A stretch of 64,000 nt of DNA, from assembly GCA_964275345.1 (NCBI GenBank), contig CAXYBK010000003.1, forward strand, positions 372,001 to 436,000, given 5' to 3'. Below the pieces are notes generated by a model. That model worked only from the letters and a program-made list of their open reading frames with translations. It made no database searches and was not told the origin of the DNA. Made by a program: the position numbers and the translations under genes. The first letter of the stretch is position 1, and each line of letters starts with the position of its first letter. This document shows, one piece after another, positions 26,281-34,482 of the stretch. Source of the stretch: MED-G78 sp964275345. Its GTDB lineage: Bacteria; Pseudomonadota; Gammaproteobacteria; Magnimaribacterales; D2472.

Positions 26281-26625
26281 TTGGCTAAATCAAAATTAAA
26301 AGAAATCTGTCTCAATGCACTTGAGGATAATAAAGCAGAAGATATTCTAGCGCTTGATGTTAGAAAAATATCAACGTTTGCTGACTCTATAATTATTGCA
26401 TCTGCAAACTCAAATCGACATGCTAAATCTATCTCAGAAAAAGTAGTTGCTAGTGTAAAAGCCAGTAAAGAGTCTTTTTTAGGTGTTGAGGGTCAAAGTG
26501 AGTCAGGATGGATCCTAATAGACTGTGGCGAAGTTGTTATCAATATTATGAAAAATGAAATTAGAGAGTTTTATGACCTTGAAGGCCTTTGGGGAGAGAC
26601 TACTCTTACTCAAACGCCTGAGTAA
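26281..26625 (+). CDS. rsfS: Ribosome silencing factor
   Basis: A 114-residue RsfS/YbeB/Iojap protein that binds ribosomal protein uL14 and prevents subunit joining in starved cells. It has LNALEDNKAEDILALDV near the start, FADSIIIASANSNRHAKSI in the middle and GWILIDCGEVVINIM towards the end. The start is TTG; the first residues AKSKLKEICLNALED match the family start and no ATG is available. It opens the operon rsfS-rlmH-mrdA-mrdB, a conserved order in gammaproteobacteria. Confidence 0.93.
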   Translation: MAKSKLKEICLNALEDNKAEDILALDVRKISTFADSIIIASANSNRHAKSISEKVVASVKASKESFLGVEGQSESGWILIDCGEVVINIMKNEIREFYDLEGLWGETTLTQTPE

Positions 26626-27089
26626 TGAAATGTAATATTATTAGTGTTGGTCATAAACCTTCTAAATGGGAATCAGAAGGAATAAATTTTTATACCAAAC
26701 AATTACCTAAGAATTTTGTAATTAACTATATTGATTTAAAGGGTAAACAACATCCTAAGATGTCAAAAGATGAAGTGCTTAAATTAGAAGAACATCTCAT
26801 TTTAGAAAAGTTAAATGATAAAGATAAAATTATTGTATGTGATATAAATGGAAATAACTTTTCATCTATAGGATTTAGTAAAGTACTTAATGAAAGCATC
26901 GAGTCCAATCAAGATATTTCTTTTGTAATAGGCGGATCATTTGGATTATCAATGAATGTATTAAATCGAGCCGATATGGCCCTTTCAGCATCTGCGTTAA
27001 CTTTCCCACATAGACTATTTAAAATTATTCTAATTGAACAAATCTATCGATCATTTTCTATTTTTAATAATCAGCCTTATCACAAATGA
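26625..27089 (+). CDS. rlmH: 23S rRNA (pseudouridine-1915 N3) methyltransferase
   Basis: A 154-residue SPOUT-class enzyme of standard length. It methylates pseudouridine 1915 in helix 69 of 23S rRNA using S-adenosylmethionine. The knot region has FVIGGSFGLS and the C-terminal SALTFPHRLFKIILIEQIYRSF is diagnostic, ending in NQPYHK. Start and stop overlap neighbours on both sides (TAATG with rsfS, ATGA with mrdA), showing tight coupling. Confidence 0.96.
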   Translation: MKCNIISVGHKPSKWESEGINFYTKQLPKNFVINYIDLKGKQHPKMSKDEVLKLEEHLILEKLNDKDKIIVCDINGNNFSSIGFSKVLNESIESNQDISFVIGGSFGLSMNVLNRADMALSASALTFPHRLFKIILIEQIYRSFSIFNNQPYHK

Positions 27090-28921
27090 TTGATTTACAA
27101 GAAAGATTTATTGAAAGAAAAAGTTTTATTTATAGATTATTCATAGTTTATTTTATGTTTGGTGGTCTTCTTTTAGCAGTTTTATACCAAACATTTCAAC
27201 TTCAAATAGCCAATTACTCTGAATATGAAATTGCTGCTCTAGAAAATAAAACTCATGAAATGAATATTCAGCCTATAAGAGGAATTATTTACGATAGAGA
27301 TGGAAACATCCTCGTAAAAAATATCCCAACTTATAATCTTATCTCTATTCCAAATAAAGTTAATGATCCAGAATCTTTCATAGAGAATATTAAAAATTTT
27401 ATAGATATTACCCAGGAGGAAGAAAATATCTTCTATGAAAAATTTAAGAGCAAAGCTAGATACAATAGAGAGCTTGTTGTTAAGACTGATTTAAATCAAC
27501 AGCAAATCGCAAGCTTTCAAGTTCGCAAGCATAATTACCCAAATCTTCTTGTTGAGAAGCGATATAGCAGGTTCAGTGATTATCCTAATATTTTATCTCA
27601 TGCGCTCGGTTATATTGGATCACCTTCTGATAATGAGTTGTCGAGTATTCTCTCTGAAGCTATTCATCCAAGACAAGAAACGATCTTTACTTATGCAAAT
27701 GGTTTTATCTCTGGCAAAAGTGGAATAGAAAAAACTTTTGATAATTCACTTAGGGGAGAATTTGGCGAAAAAATATACGAAGTCGATGCTAGAGGAAAAC
27801 TTTTACAAGAAATAAGTCATACCAAACCCAAAGAAGGTGAAAGTATATTTACATCTTTAGATCTTGGGTCCCACATTGCTGCAAATGATGCTCTTAAAGG
27901 AAGAATGGGTGCTGTGGTTGCTGTAGAAATTGATACAGGAGCAATAGTAACCTTATTTAGCTCACCCTCATATTCAATAAATGATTTATCAAATGGGATA
28001 TCCACAAATCAATTTAATATATTAATTCAAAATCCTAAAAAGCCATTTTTTAATAGGGCACTTAAGGGTAGATATCCACCAGCATCAACTATCAAGCCAG
28101 CATTAGGGATTTTTGGTGTTCAAAATAAATTAATTGACTGGAATTTTTCCATTGATGACCCAGGTTTTTTTACATTACCTGAAGATGGAAGAATATATCG
28201 AGGATGGAAAAAAGGTGGACATGGCAAAGTAGATTTGGATAAAGCTTTAATAGTTAGCTCAAATACATACTTTTTTTCTTTGGCATATAGATCAGATATT
28301 GATGACTTGGCTGATCATTTAGCTCAATTTGGTTTTGGAAAAAAGGTATGTTTAGACTGTTTCGATGAAGATGAAGGTTTAATTCCAAATCCACAATGGA
28401 AGAGAAATAAGTTAAATTCAGGCTGGTCAAGAGGAGACACTGTTAATCTTGGTGTTGGTCAAGGATATATGGTTGCAACTCCAATTCAATTAGCATATTA
28501 CAGCAGTATTCTTGCAAAAAAAGGACCAATGAAAGAGTTATCTTTAGTTCAAAACACAGTTAATAATGTAAATTCAACTATGAGTTTAAATAACTTTAAT
28601 AGCAGTGACTGGATTCAACTCCACAAAGCGATGACAGATGTTATTGATTCACCTGCTGGAACTTCAAGAAGATTAAAAGATCTTAAGCCGTTTCAAGTTG
28701 CAGCGAAATCAGGAACTGCGGAATTAGTAAGCTTGGATAGTAAAGAGGATTACCTTCTAGTCAGAGAAAATGAAACTCAAAGAGATCATGCAATAATGAT
28801 AGCATTCGGACCAATGCCAAATCCAAAGTATGCTGTAAGCGTTGTAATTGAAAACGGAGAGAGCGGAGGAGCTGTTGCAGGACCTGTAGCAATATCAGTT
28901 TTAAAGGAATTAATTCAATAA
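27086..28921 (+). CDS. mrdA: Penicillin-binding protein 2
   Basis: A 611-residue class B PBP, the elongasome transpeptidase. One N-terminal membrane helix (about 18-38) is followed by the dimerisation domain with IRGIIYDRDGNIL. The transpeptidase motifs are PPASTIKP (Ser-x-x-Lys), SSNTYF (SxN) and AKSGTAEL (KSG). It cross-links peptidoglycan in the periplasm during rod elongation with RodA, encoded next and overlapping by one base. Confidence 0.96.
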   Translation: MIDLQERFIERKSFIYRLFIVYFMFGGLLLAVLYQTFQLQIANYSEYEIAALENKTHEMNIQPIRGIIYDRDGNILVKNIPTYNLISIPNKVNDPESFIENIKNFIDITQEEENIFYEKFKSKARYNRELVVKTDLNQQQIASFQVRKHNYPNLLVEKRYSRFSDYPNILSHALGYIGSPSDNELSSILSEAIHPRQETIFTYANGFISGKSGIEKTFDNSLRGEFGEKIYEVDARGKLLQEISHTKPKEGESIFTSLDLGSHIAANDALKGRMGAVVAVEIDTGAIVTLFSSPSYSINDLSNGISTNQFNILIQNPKKPFFNRALKGRYPPASTIKPALGIFGVQNKLIDWNFSIDDPGFFTLPEDGRIYRGWKKGGHGKVDLDKALIVSSNTYFFSLAYRSDIDDLADHLAQFGFGKKVCLDCFDEDEGLIPNPQWKRNKLNSGWSRGDTVNLGVGQGYMVATPIQLAYYSSILAKKGPMKELSLVQNTVNNVNSTMSLNNFNSSDWIQLHKAMTDVIDSPAGTSRRLKDLKPFQVAAKSGTAELVSLDSKEDYLLVRENETQRDHAIMIAFGPMPNPKYAVSVVIENGESGGAVAGPVAISVLKELIQ

Positions 28922-30018
28922 TGAGACTCTTAAAATTTAAACGTTTTAATTTTTTCTATGATCCTTATCTGCTAATTTCAATTATATTGCTGTCATTTAT
29001 TGGGCTAATAGTTTTATATAGCGCCTCTCAAGGCAATTCAAGCATTATTATTAAGCAATCCATCTTTGTTTTTTTTGGAATAATTTTAATGATTGCAGTT
29101 AGCCAGCCCGATCCGGCATTTTATAAAAATATATCAGGCTTATTTCTAGTTTTCTCAATCTTCTTAGTAATTTTAACAATTATCTTTGGGAATGAAATTA
29201 ATGGCGCAAAGCGTTGGCTAGACCTTGGATTTTTTACACTTCAGCCTTCTGAGCTTGTAAAAATAGCTCTACCAATTTTTCTTGCATCTTACTTATATGA
29301 CAAATCTCTTCCAATTAACTTAAGACACACTTTTATTTCTATACTAGTTATAGGGGCTTCTTTTTTTCTTATAGTTTTTCAACCAGATCTTGGAACAAGC
29401 ATTGTGGTTCTTTTGGCGGGATTTTATGTTCTGTTTTTAGCTGGTTTAAGTTGGAAGTTTATTGGTTCTGCTTTAGCTATGTTCATCTTGTCTTTGCCTT
29501 TTTTATGGAATAATCTACTTGAGCCTTTTCAAAGGCAAAGAATAGCAACTTTGTTTAATCCCGATGCTGATCCATTTGGAACTGGATGGAATATTACCCA
29601 ATCAAAAATAGCAATTGGATCAGGAGGCATATTTGGGAAAGGTTATGGCTCTGGCTCTCAGGCTCACTTAGATTTTTTACCAGAAACTAAAACAGATTTT
29701 ATATTTGCAGTAATAGCTGAAGAGTTTGGATTTTTTGGAACATTAATTTTACTTTCTATCTACACTTTTATTCTATTTAGATGTTTCTATTTATCATTTA
29801 ACGCTAGAGATAGATTTTGTAGATTAACAATTGGTGGATTAAGTCTAATTTTTGTAACAACAATTTTTGTCAATTTAGGCATGGTTGTAGGAATTCTTCC
29901 TGTTGTTGGAATGCCACTGCCATTTATTAGTATGGGAGGAACTTCTTTACTATCATTCTATATAGCTTTTGGTATTATTATTTCTATGGCTTCTCATAAA
30001 AAATTAATTCAACAATGA
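28921..30018 (+). CDS. mrdB: RodA peptidoglycan glycosyltransferase
   Basis: A 365-residue SEDS-family membrane protein with about ten helices. It polymerises lipid II in partnership with PBP2. Conserved pieces are NGAKRWLDLGFFTLQPSE (about 93-111), FQPDLGTSIV with the catalytic Asp region, and the C-terminal GMPLPFISMGGTSLL. Length is typical. It overlaps mrdA by TAATG and mltB by ATGA. Confidence 0.96.
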   Translation: MRLLKFKRFNFFYDPYLLISIILLSFIGLIVLYSASQGNSSIIIKQSIFVFFGIILMIAVSQPDPAFYKNISGLFLVFSIFLVILTIIFGNEINGAKRWLDLGFFTLQPSELVKIALPIFLASYLYDKSLPINLRHTFISILVIGASFFLIVFQPDLGTSIVVLLAGFYVLFLAGLSWKFIGSALAMFILSLPFLWNNLLEPFQRQRIATLFNPDADPFGTGWNITQSKIAIGSGGIFGKGYGSGSQAHLDFLPETKTDFIFAVIAEEFGFFGTLILLSIYTFILFRCFYLSFNARDRFCRLTIGGLSLIFVTTIFVNLGMVVGILPVVGMPLPFISMGGTSLLSFYIAFGIIISMASHKKLIQQ

Positions 30019-31049
30019 AGACTTTTTTACCATTCTTTGTTCTTTTTGCCAGCTTCAGTTTTGCTGATTATTCAAATCATCCGCAAGCACAAGATCTTAT
30101 AGATTCACTAGTTAAAGATCATGGCTTTGAAAGGAGTTATGTAGTTGATGTTTTAAAGACTGCACAAAAGAAAGATAAGATCCTAAAGTCAATGTCATCA
30201 CCAGCTGAATTCACATGGACATGGGATAGATATAAAAAACTTTTTATAGAAGATAAAAGAATTGCAAACGGTAAGATTTTTATTGAAGAACATAATGAAT
30301 TATTCAATAAAGTTGAAGAAGAATTTGGAGTTCCAAGAGAGATTATTACCTCTATTCTTGGAGTAGAAACTAGATATGGAAAGATTAAAGGTAGTTACAG
30401 AGTATTAGATAGCTTAGCAACGCTTGGTTTTGATTTTCCAAGACGCTCAAAATTTTTTAAAAGTGAATTAGTAGAATTCTTTATTTTAAGTAGAGAAAAT
30501 AATTTAGATATATATTCCATAGAAGGATCTTATGCAGGGGCTATGGGCTATGGTCAATTTATATCATCAAGCTATAGAGCTTATGCAGTAGATTATGATG
30601 GGGATGGATATGCTGATCTTTTTAATTCAATTCCTGATGCTGTTGCAAGTGTAGCTAATTACTTAAAAGTTCATGGCTGGAAAAGAGATGGAAAAATAGT
30701 ACAAGCAGTTAAGTTTAATAATGTTAGAAAGCCATATAAGCACAATATTAAATCAAATAAATTCATACCATTAAATTTTAGTGAAGGTGAAGAAGAAGTT
30801 TATATAGTTAAAGAAGGAGACTCGTTGTTAGAAATTGCAATAGAAAATAATATGAAGATTAAAGAATTAATGAAAATTAATGATTTGAATAACCAAAATC
30901 TTATTAAAGTTGGTCAAAAACTTCTTTTAAATACTAAAAAAGATCTTTATTTTATTGGCGATGATAATTTTATTGCCATTACCAAATATAATATTAGCCA
31001 CTTCTACGCTATGGCAGTATATTATTTATCATTAGAGCTAAAATCATGA
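30015..31049 (+). CDS. mltB: Lytic murein transglycosylase B with an internal LysM domain
   Basis: A 344-residue periplasmic lytic transglycosylase with a signal peptide (about 1-17). The MltB core runs from about 20 to 226: catalytic Glu118 in LGVETRYGKIKG, GSYAGAMGYGQF (171-182) and ANYLKVHGW. A LysM module (about 262-306, YIVKEGDSLLEIA to VGQKLLL) follows. The conserved end of the MltB catalytic domain, NFIAITKYNISHFYAMAV, resumes after it at 318-335. So LysM sits inside, not after, the MltB fold. It cleaves glycan strands and lies where rlpA often occurs, between rodA and dacA. Confidence 0.9.
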   Translation: MKTFLPFFVLFASFSFADYSNHPQAQDLIDSLVKDHGFERSYVVDVLKTAQKKDKILKSMSSPAEFTWTWDRYKKLFIEDKRIANGKIFIEEHNELFNKVEEEFGVPREIITSILGVETRYGKIKGSYRVLDSLATLGFDFPRRSKFFKSELVEFFILSRENNLDIYSIEGSYAGAMGYGQFISSSYRAYAVDYDGDGYADLFNSIPDAVASVANYLKVHGWKRDGKIVQAVKFNNVRKPYKHNIKSNKFIPLNFSEGEEEVYIVKEGDSLLEIAIENNMKIKELMKINDLNNQNLIKVGQKLLLNTKKDLYFIGDDNFIAITKYNISHFYAMAVYYLSLELKS

Positions 31050-32197
31050 AAAAAATCCTTTCAATATTAATAATTTCTTGTTCATTCCTTCTTGAGGCTC
31101 AATCCTTTGTTCCCAATCCGCCTGAACTAGATCTAAAAAGTTATATTTTAATTGAACCAAATACAAACACTGTTATAGCTGAATTTAATTCAGATGCTCA
31201 GATTGAGCCAGCTAGCATGACTAAAGTTATGACGAGTTATGTTATTGCTGATCAAATAGCTAATGATTTAATAAAGCCAGAAGATAAAGTTCTTATTTCA
31301 AATAAGGCATGGAGAATGGAAGGATCAAGAATGTTTATCGAAGCTGGAAAAAAAGTTCCAGTATCAGAGTTACTAAAAGGTATTATCATTCAGTCTGGGA
31401 ACGACGCATCTGTTGCCATGGCAGAATATGCTGGTGGAACAGAAGATGGTTTTGTGGATCTTATGAATGCATATGCTGGCTCAATAGGGCTAAGAAATAC
31501 GCTATTTCAAAATGCTACAGGTTTACCAGATCCCAATCATTTCACTAGTACCGCAGATCTCGCAAAACTCACAGCAAGTTTTATTAAAAAATTTCCTGAT
31601 CATTATTCAATATATAAAGAGAAGCAATATACATACAACGATATCAAACAATTAAATAGAAATAGATTATTGTGGAAAGATGATTCATCAGATGGCGTAA
31701 AAACTGGACATACTGAATCTGCAGGCTATTGCTTAATAGGATCTGCGAAAAGAGGTGAAATGCGACTTATTACTGTAGTTGCAGGAAGTCCTTCTGATAA
31801 TGCGCGCTTTGATAGCTCACAAAGATTATTGGAATATGGGTTTAGATTTTTTGCTACTCAAAAACAATTATCTAAAGATCAAGCTCTTAAAGAAGTAACT
31901 ATCTGGGGAGGTCAATCTGATTCAGTTCAAATAGGATCTGCTGAAGATGTTTATGTAACTTTACCAAGAATGGCTTTCAAGGACTTAGTTGTAAATTACA
32001 ATTATAAAAATAATTTAAAAGCACCGATAATACAAGGCCAAGTTATAGGCTCTATTGATATAGTCAGTCAAGATAAGGTTGTTTCATCCACAGAGCTTGT
32101 TGCTCTTAATAATGTTGAAGCAAAAGGTTTCTTTGGACGGTTATGGTCAAGTATTTGGTTTTGGGTACTTAGTCTTTTTGGTTTAGCCAGTGACTAA
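31046..32197 (+). CDS. dacA: D-alanyl-D-alanine carboxypeptidase (PBP5/6 type)
   Basis: A 383-residue periplasmic enzyme with a signal peptide (about 1-20). It removes the terminal D-Ala of peptidoglycan stem peptides. Motifs are EPASMTKVMT (Ser-x-x-Lys), QSGNDASVA (SxN) and DGVKTGHTESAGYC (KTG). A beta-rich second domain is followed by a C-terminal amphipathic or hydrophobic helix (about 362-383, LWSSIWFWVLSLFG) for membrane attachment, as in PBP5. It overlaps mltB by ATGA. Confidence 0.95.
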   Translation: MKKILSILIISCSFLLEAQSFVPNPPELDLKSYILIEPNTNTVIAEFNSDAQIEPASMTKVMTSYVIADQIANDLIKPEDKVLISNKAWRMEGSRMFIEAGKKVPVSELLKGIIIQSGNDASVAMAEYAGGTEDGFVDLMNAYAGSIGLRNTLFQNATGLPDPNHFTSTADLAKLTASFIKKFPDHYSIYKEKQYTYNDIKQLNRNRLLWKDDSSDGVKTGHTESAGYCLIGSAKRGEMRLITVVAGSPSDNARFDSSQRLLEYGFRFFATQKQLSKDQALKEVTIWGGQSDSVQIGSAEDVYVTLPRMAFKDLVVNYNYKNNLKAPIIQGQVIGSIDIVSQDKVVSSTELVALNNVEAKGFFGRLWSSIWFWVLSLFGLASD

Positions 32198-33020
32198 AAA
32201 TATTAAAGCTGTCTATCAAGGCTCTTTTAACGATCTCGATAGTATCAAGATTTCACCATTAAGTAGAGCTTTCCTTTTTTCTGATAGTATTTACGAAGTC
32301 ATCCCTTTTCAGAATAATAGTTTTATTTGTTCTGAAGAGCACTTCGAAAGACTTATTTATAGTGCGTCACAGCTAAGAATTCCTATTAATATTAAAGAAA
32401 TTAGAGATGAAATCGATCATCTTTTTAAAAACTCAAATTGCTCAAATGGTTATATCTATTATCAAGTTTCAAGAGGAGTAGATAAAATTCGATCGCATAT
32501 TTATAACTCAGATATTCAATGTGAAACTTTTGGCTACCTAATGCCGCTAGAATTTGTATCTAAGCCATTAAAAGTAGCAGTTTGTGAAGATATAAGATGG
32601 GGTAGGTGTGATATCAAAACGACATCTTTGCTAGGCAATGTTTTACAAATGAATACAGCAGCTGATCAGAATTGTGATGAAATCATCATGCATCACAATA
32701 ATATTATTACTGAAGGAGGAGCAAGCAACATCTTCTTTGTGCATGAAAATACAATATGTACTCCCAAGCTATCCAATAAAATCTTACCAGGCATAACAAG
32801 GGCCATTTTAATTGATGCCATAAAAGATCAAAGACTTCCTTTTCAAGAAAGTGACTTTAATATAAATATTCTTAAAGATGCATCATGTATATGGTTTACA
32901 AGTTCAACTAAAGGGGTAGCTCCTGTTGAAGAAGTTATTAACTTGGATAAAAAACTTGATCTAGAAAATGATCTTATGAAACAGTGCCAGATTTTATATA
33001 ATCAAAGAGTAACTAATTAG
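32190..33020 (+). CDS. dat: D-amino-acid aminotransferase
   Basis: A 276-residue fold-type IV PLP enzyme. The Schiff-base lysine is Lys143 in EDIRWGRCDIKTTSLLGN, almost identical to the Bacillus D-amino acid transaminase block. An RxH pair (Arg101-Ser-His103), which in that enzyme holds the substrate carboxylate, is present and argues for D-amino acids rather than branched-chain L-amino acids. TEGGASNIFF is the cofactor phosphate site. It interconverts D-Ala and D-Glu with their keto acids. GTG start, overlapping dacA by 8 bp, so it may reuse D-Ala released at the wall. Confidence 0.85.
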   Translation: MTKNIKAVYQGSFNDLDSIKISPLSRAFLFSDSIYEVIPFQNNSFICSEEHFERLIYSASQLRIPINIKEIRDEIDHLFKNSNCSNGYIYYQVSRGVDKIRSHIYNSDIQCETFGYLMPLEFVSKPLKVAVCEDIRWGRCDIKTTSLLGNVLQMNTAADQNCDEIIMHHNNIITEGGASNIFFVHENTICTPKLSNKILPGITRAILIDAIKDQRLPFQESDFNINILKDASCIWFTSSTKGVAPVEEVINLDKKLDLENDLMKQCQILYNQRVTN

Positions 33021-34008
33021 GACCAAGCTTACATATAAGAGATTCTAACTCTATCCAAAAATCTTTTTTTATTAACCCTTTAAGAGAGAGCTCCAACTCA
33101 TAAATTTTTTTCTGCATAGAATTTAGATCTTCTTTTGTTTGATTTTTAATAAAAGACAAATAATCGTTAATTTTTGATTGCCAAACCCCATTATTTTTTA
33201 AATACATCTGAGGATTTTTGTTTTTTGACGCTATAGATGCAAGATTAGTTATCTTTGCCATAATCCATATTAAAAGAGGCCCACTATAGCTATCCGCCTT
33301 TCTTAAAGACTTTATGATTTCTAGTGCCTTTCTTGTTTTACCTTGCAATATTGCATCCTCAAGCTCAAATGGGCTGAATTCAGCAGAATTAATCATATGA
33401 TTAGTAATATCAGATAGATCTTTTTTATCTTTATCTGAATCTAGATATAGTAACTTAAGTAGTTCTATCTCATTTTGCTGAGCCACAAGATTTCCTGAAT
33501 TCATCTCAGATAAAAGCTTCACAACTTCATTCCTATAATTATCTGGAATAAAGCCTAAATTCTTCTTTAGCCATATCTGCTCTTCAAATGATTTTAGTTT
33601 TTTGCACTCTACAACTAATGAATTGGATTCCATTTGTTTTGCCCACTTAGAAACAAGACTTACTTTATCTAAATGACTATAAATAATAATACTGATATTT
33701 TCATAATTATTTAACTCGTCATTAAAAATCTCAGAAATAGCTTCTGGAACTTTTCCACTTGCATGCCTTAACTCAATAATTAATTTAGAGCTAAATAGAG
33801 ATCCGCCTACATTAGCAGCAATTGTAGATTTAATTTCTTTAAAATTTTCATCACTTAATATAATCTTCTCTGAGAAACCTCTTGATGCAAGAGTTTCTAA
33901 GATTCTAGACTTAACATGATTTTTTAAAATAATTTCTGAGCCGAAAATAAAAAAAACATTAGGAGATTTGCCTATATGCTTACTAAGATTTATTGCTTCA
34001 CATTTCAA
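33013..34008 (-). CDS. holA: DNA polymerase III delta subunit
   Basis: A 331-residue clamp-loader subunit that opens the beta clamp. The N-terminus reads VFFIFGSEIILKNHVKSRI, and the middle domain has FTP-like strands and a long helical C-terminal collar domain (ARKALEIIKSLRKA, LLIWIMAKITNLA). Sequence conservation is weak as usual for HolA, but its place directly after lptE is the conserved leuS-lptE-holA order. It overlaps lptE by 11 bp and dat by 8 bp. Confidence 0.87.
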   Translation of the reverse strand: MKCEAINLSKHIGKSPNVFFIFGSEIILKNHVKSRILETLASRGFSEKIILSDENFKEIKSTIAANVGGSLFSSKLIIELRHASGKVPEAISEIFNDELNNYENISIIIYSHLDKVSLVSKWAKQMESNSLVVECKKLKSFEEQIWLKKNLGFIPDNYRNEVVKLLSEMNSGNLVAQQNEIELLKLLYLDSDKDKKDLSDITNHMINSAEFSPFELEDAILQGKTRKALEIIKSLRKADSYSGPLLIWIMAKITNLASIASKNKNPQMYLKNNGVWQSKINDYLSFIKNQTKEDLNSMQKKIYELELSLKGLIKKDFWIELESLICKLGPN

Positions 34009-34447
34009 GGAGACTTACCTCAAAAATTATTTGATTTATTAATTGAGTTTGAATTATTTGTTCTAATTTTTTAATAGTCTCTCTTTGAGATAATGGATTT
34101 AATTCACTGACACTATAATTTTTTACAACCACAAGCTTTTTATTAATCGTATCTTCTCCATTAGAAATCACAATTCCTATTTCACCCTTTATCTCTGATT
34201 CAAGGGCTCTTAATGCATTACCGCCATAAGTTTTTCTTTCTTTAAGTTCATAACTTAGGATAATCAAACTTAAATTATTGGATTCATCATTTTGTAAAAT
34301 TTTTAGTTTATCTTTAATAGAGCTTGGAACATTTTCAGCAAATGAAATACTTCCAACTTTAATAGCGCCTTGATTTTTCATAGGCTGAAATCCACAACTT
34401 GAAATTGCTAATAAGAGTACAGATAGAGCTATGATTTTTTTTGACAT
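33998..34447 (-). CDS. lptE: LPS-assembly lipoprotein LptE
   Basis: A 149-residue outer-membrane lipoprotein. A signal peptide ends in the lipobox LAISSC (about 14-19), followed by GFQP, the classic LptE start (CGFxLR/QP). The rest is a small alpha/beta domain. LptE plugs the LptD barrel that inserts lipopolysaccharide in the outer leaflet. It lies between leuS (35 bp upstream) and holA as in other gammaproteobacteria. Confidence 0.87.
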   Translation of the reverse strand: MSKKIIALSVLLLAISSCGFQPMKNQGAIKVGSISFAENVPSSIKDKLKILQNDESNNLSLIILSYELKERKTYGGNALRALESEIKGEIGIVISNGEDTINKKLVVVKNYSVSELNPLSQRETIKKLEQIIQTQLINQIIFEVSLLEM

Positions 34448-34482
34448 ATAGTTTCTATTTCAACTTAAATTATTATCTTTAA

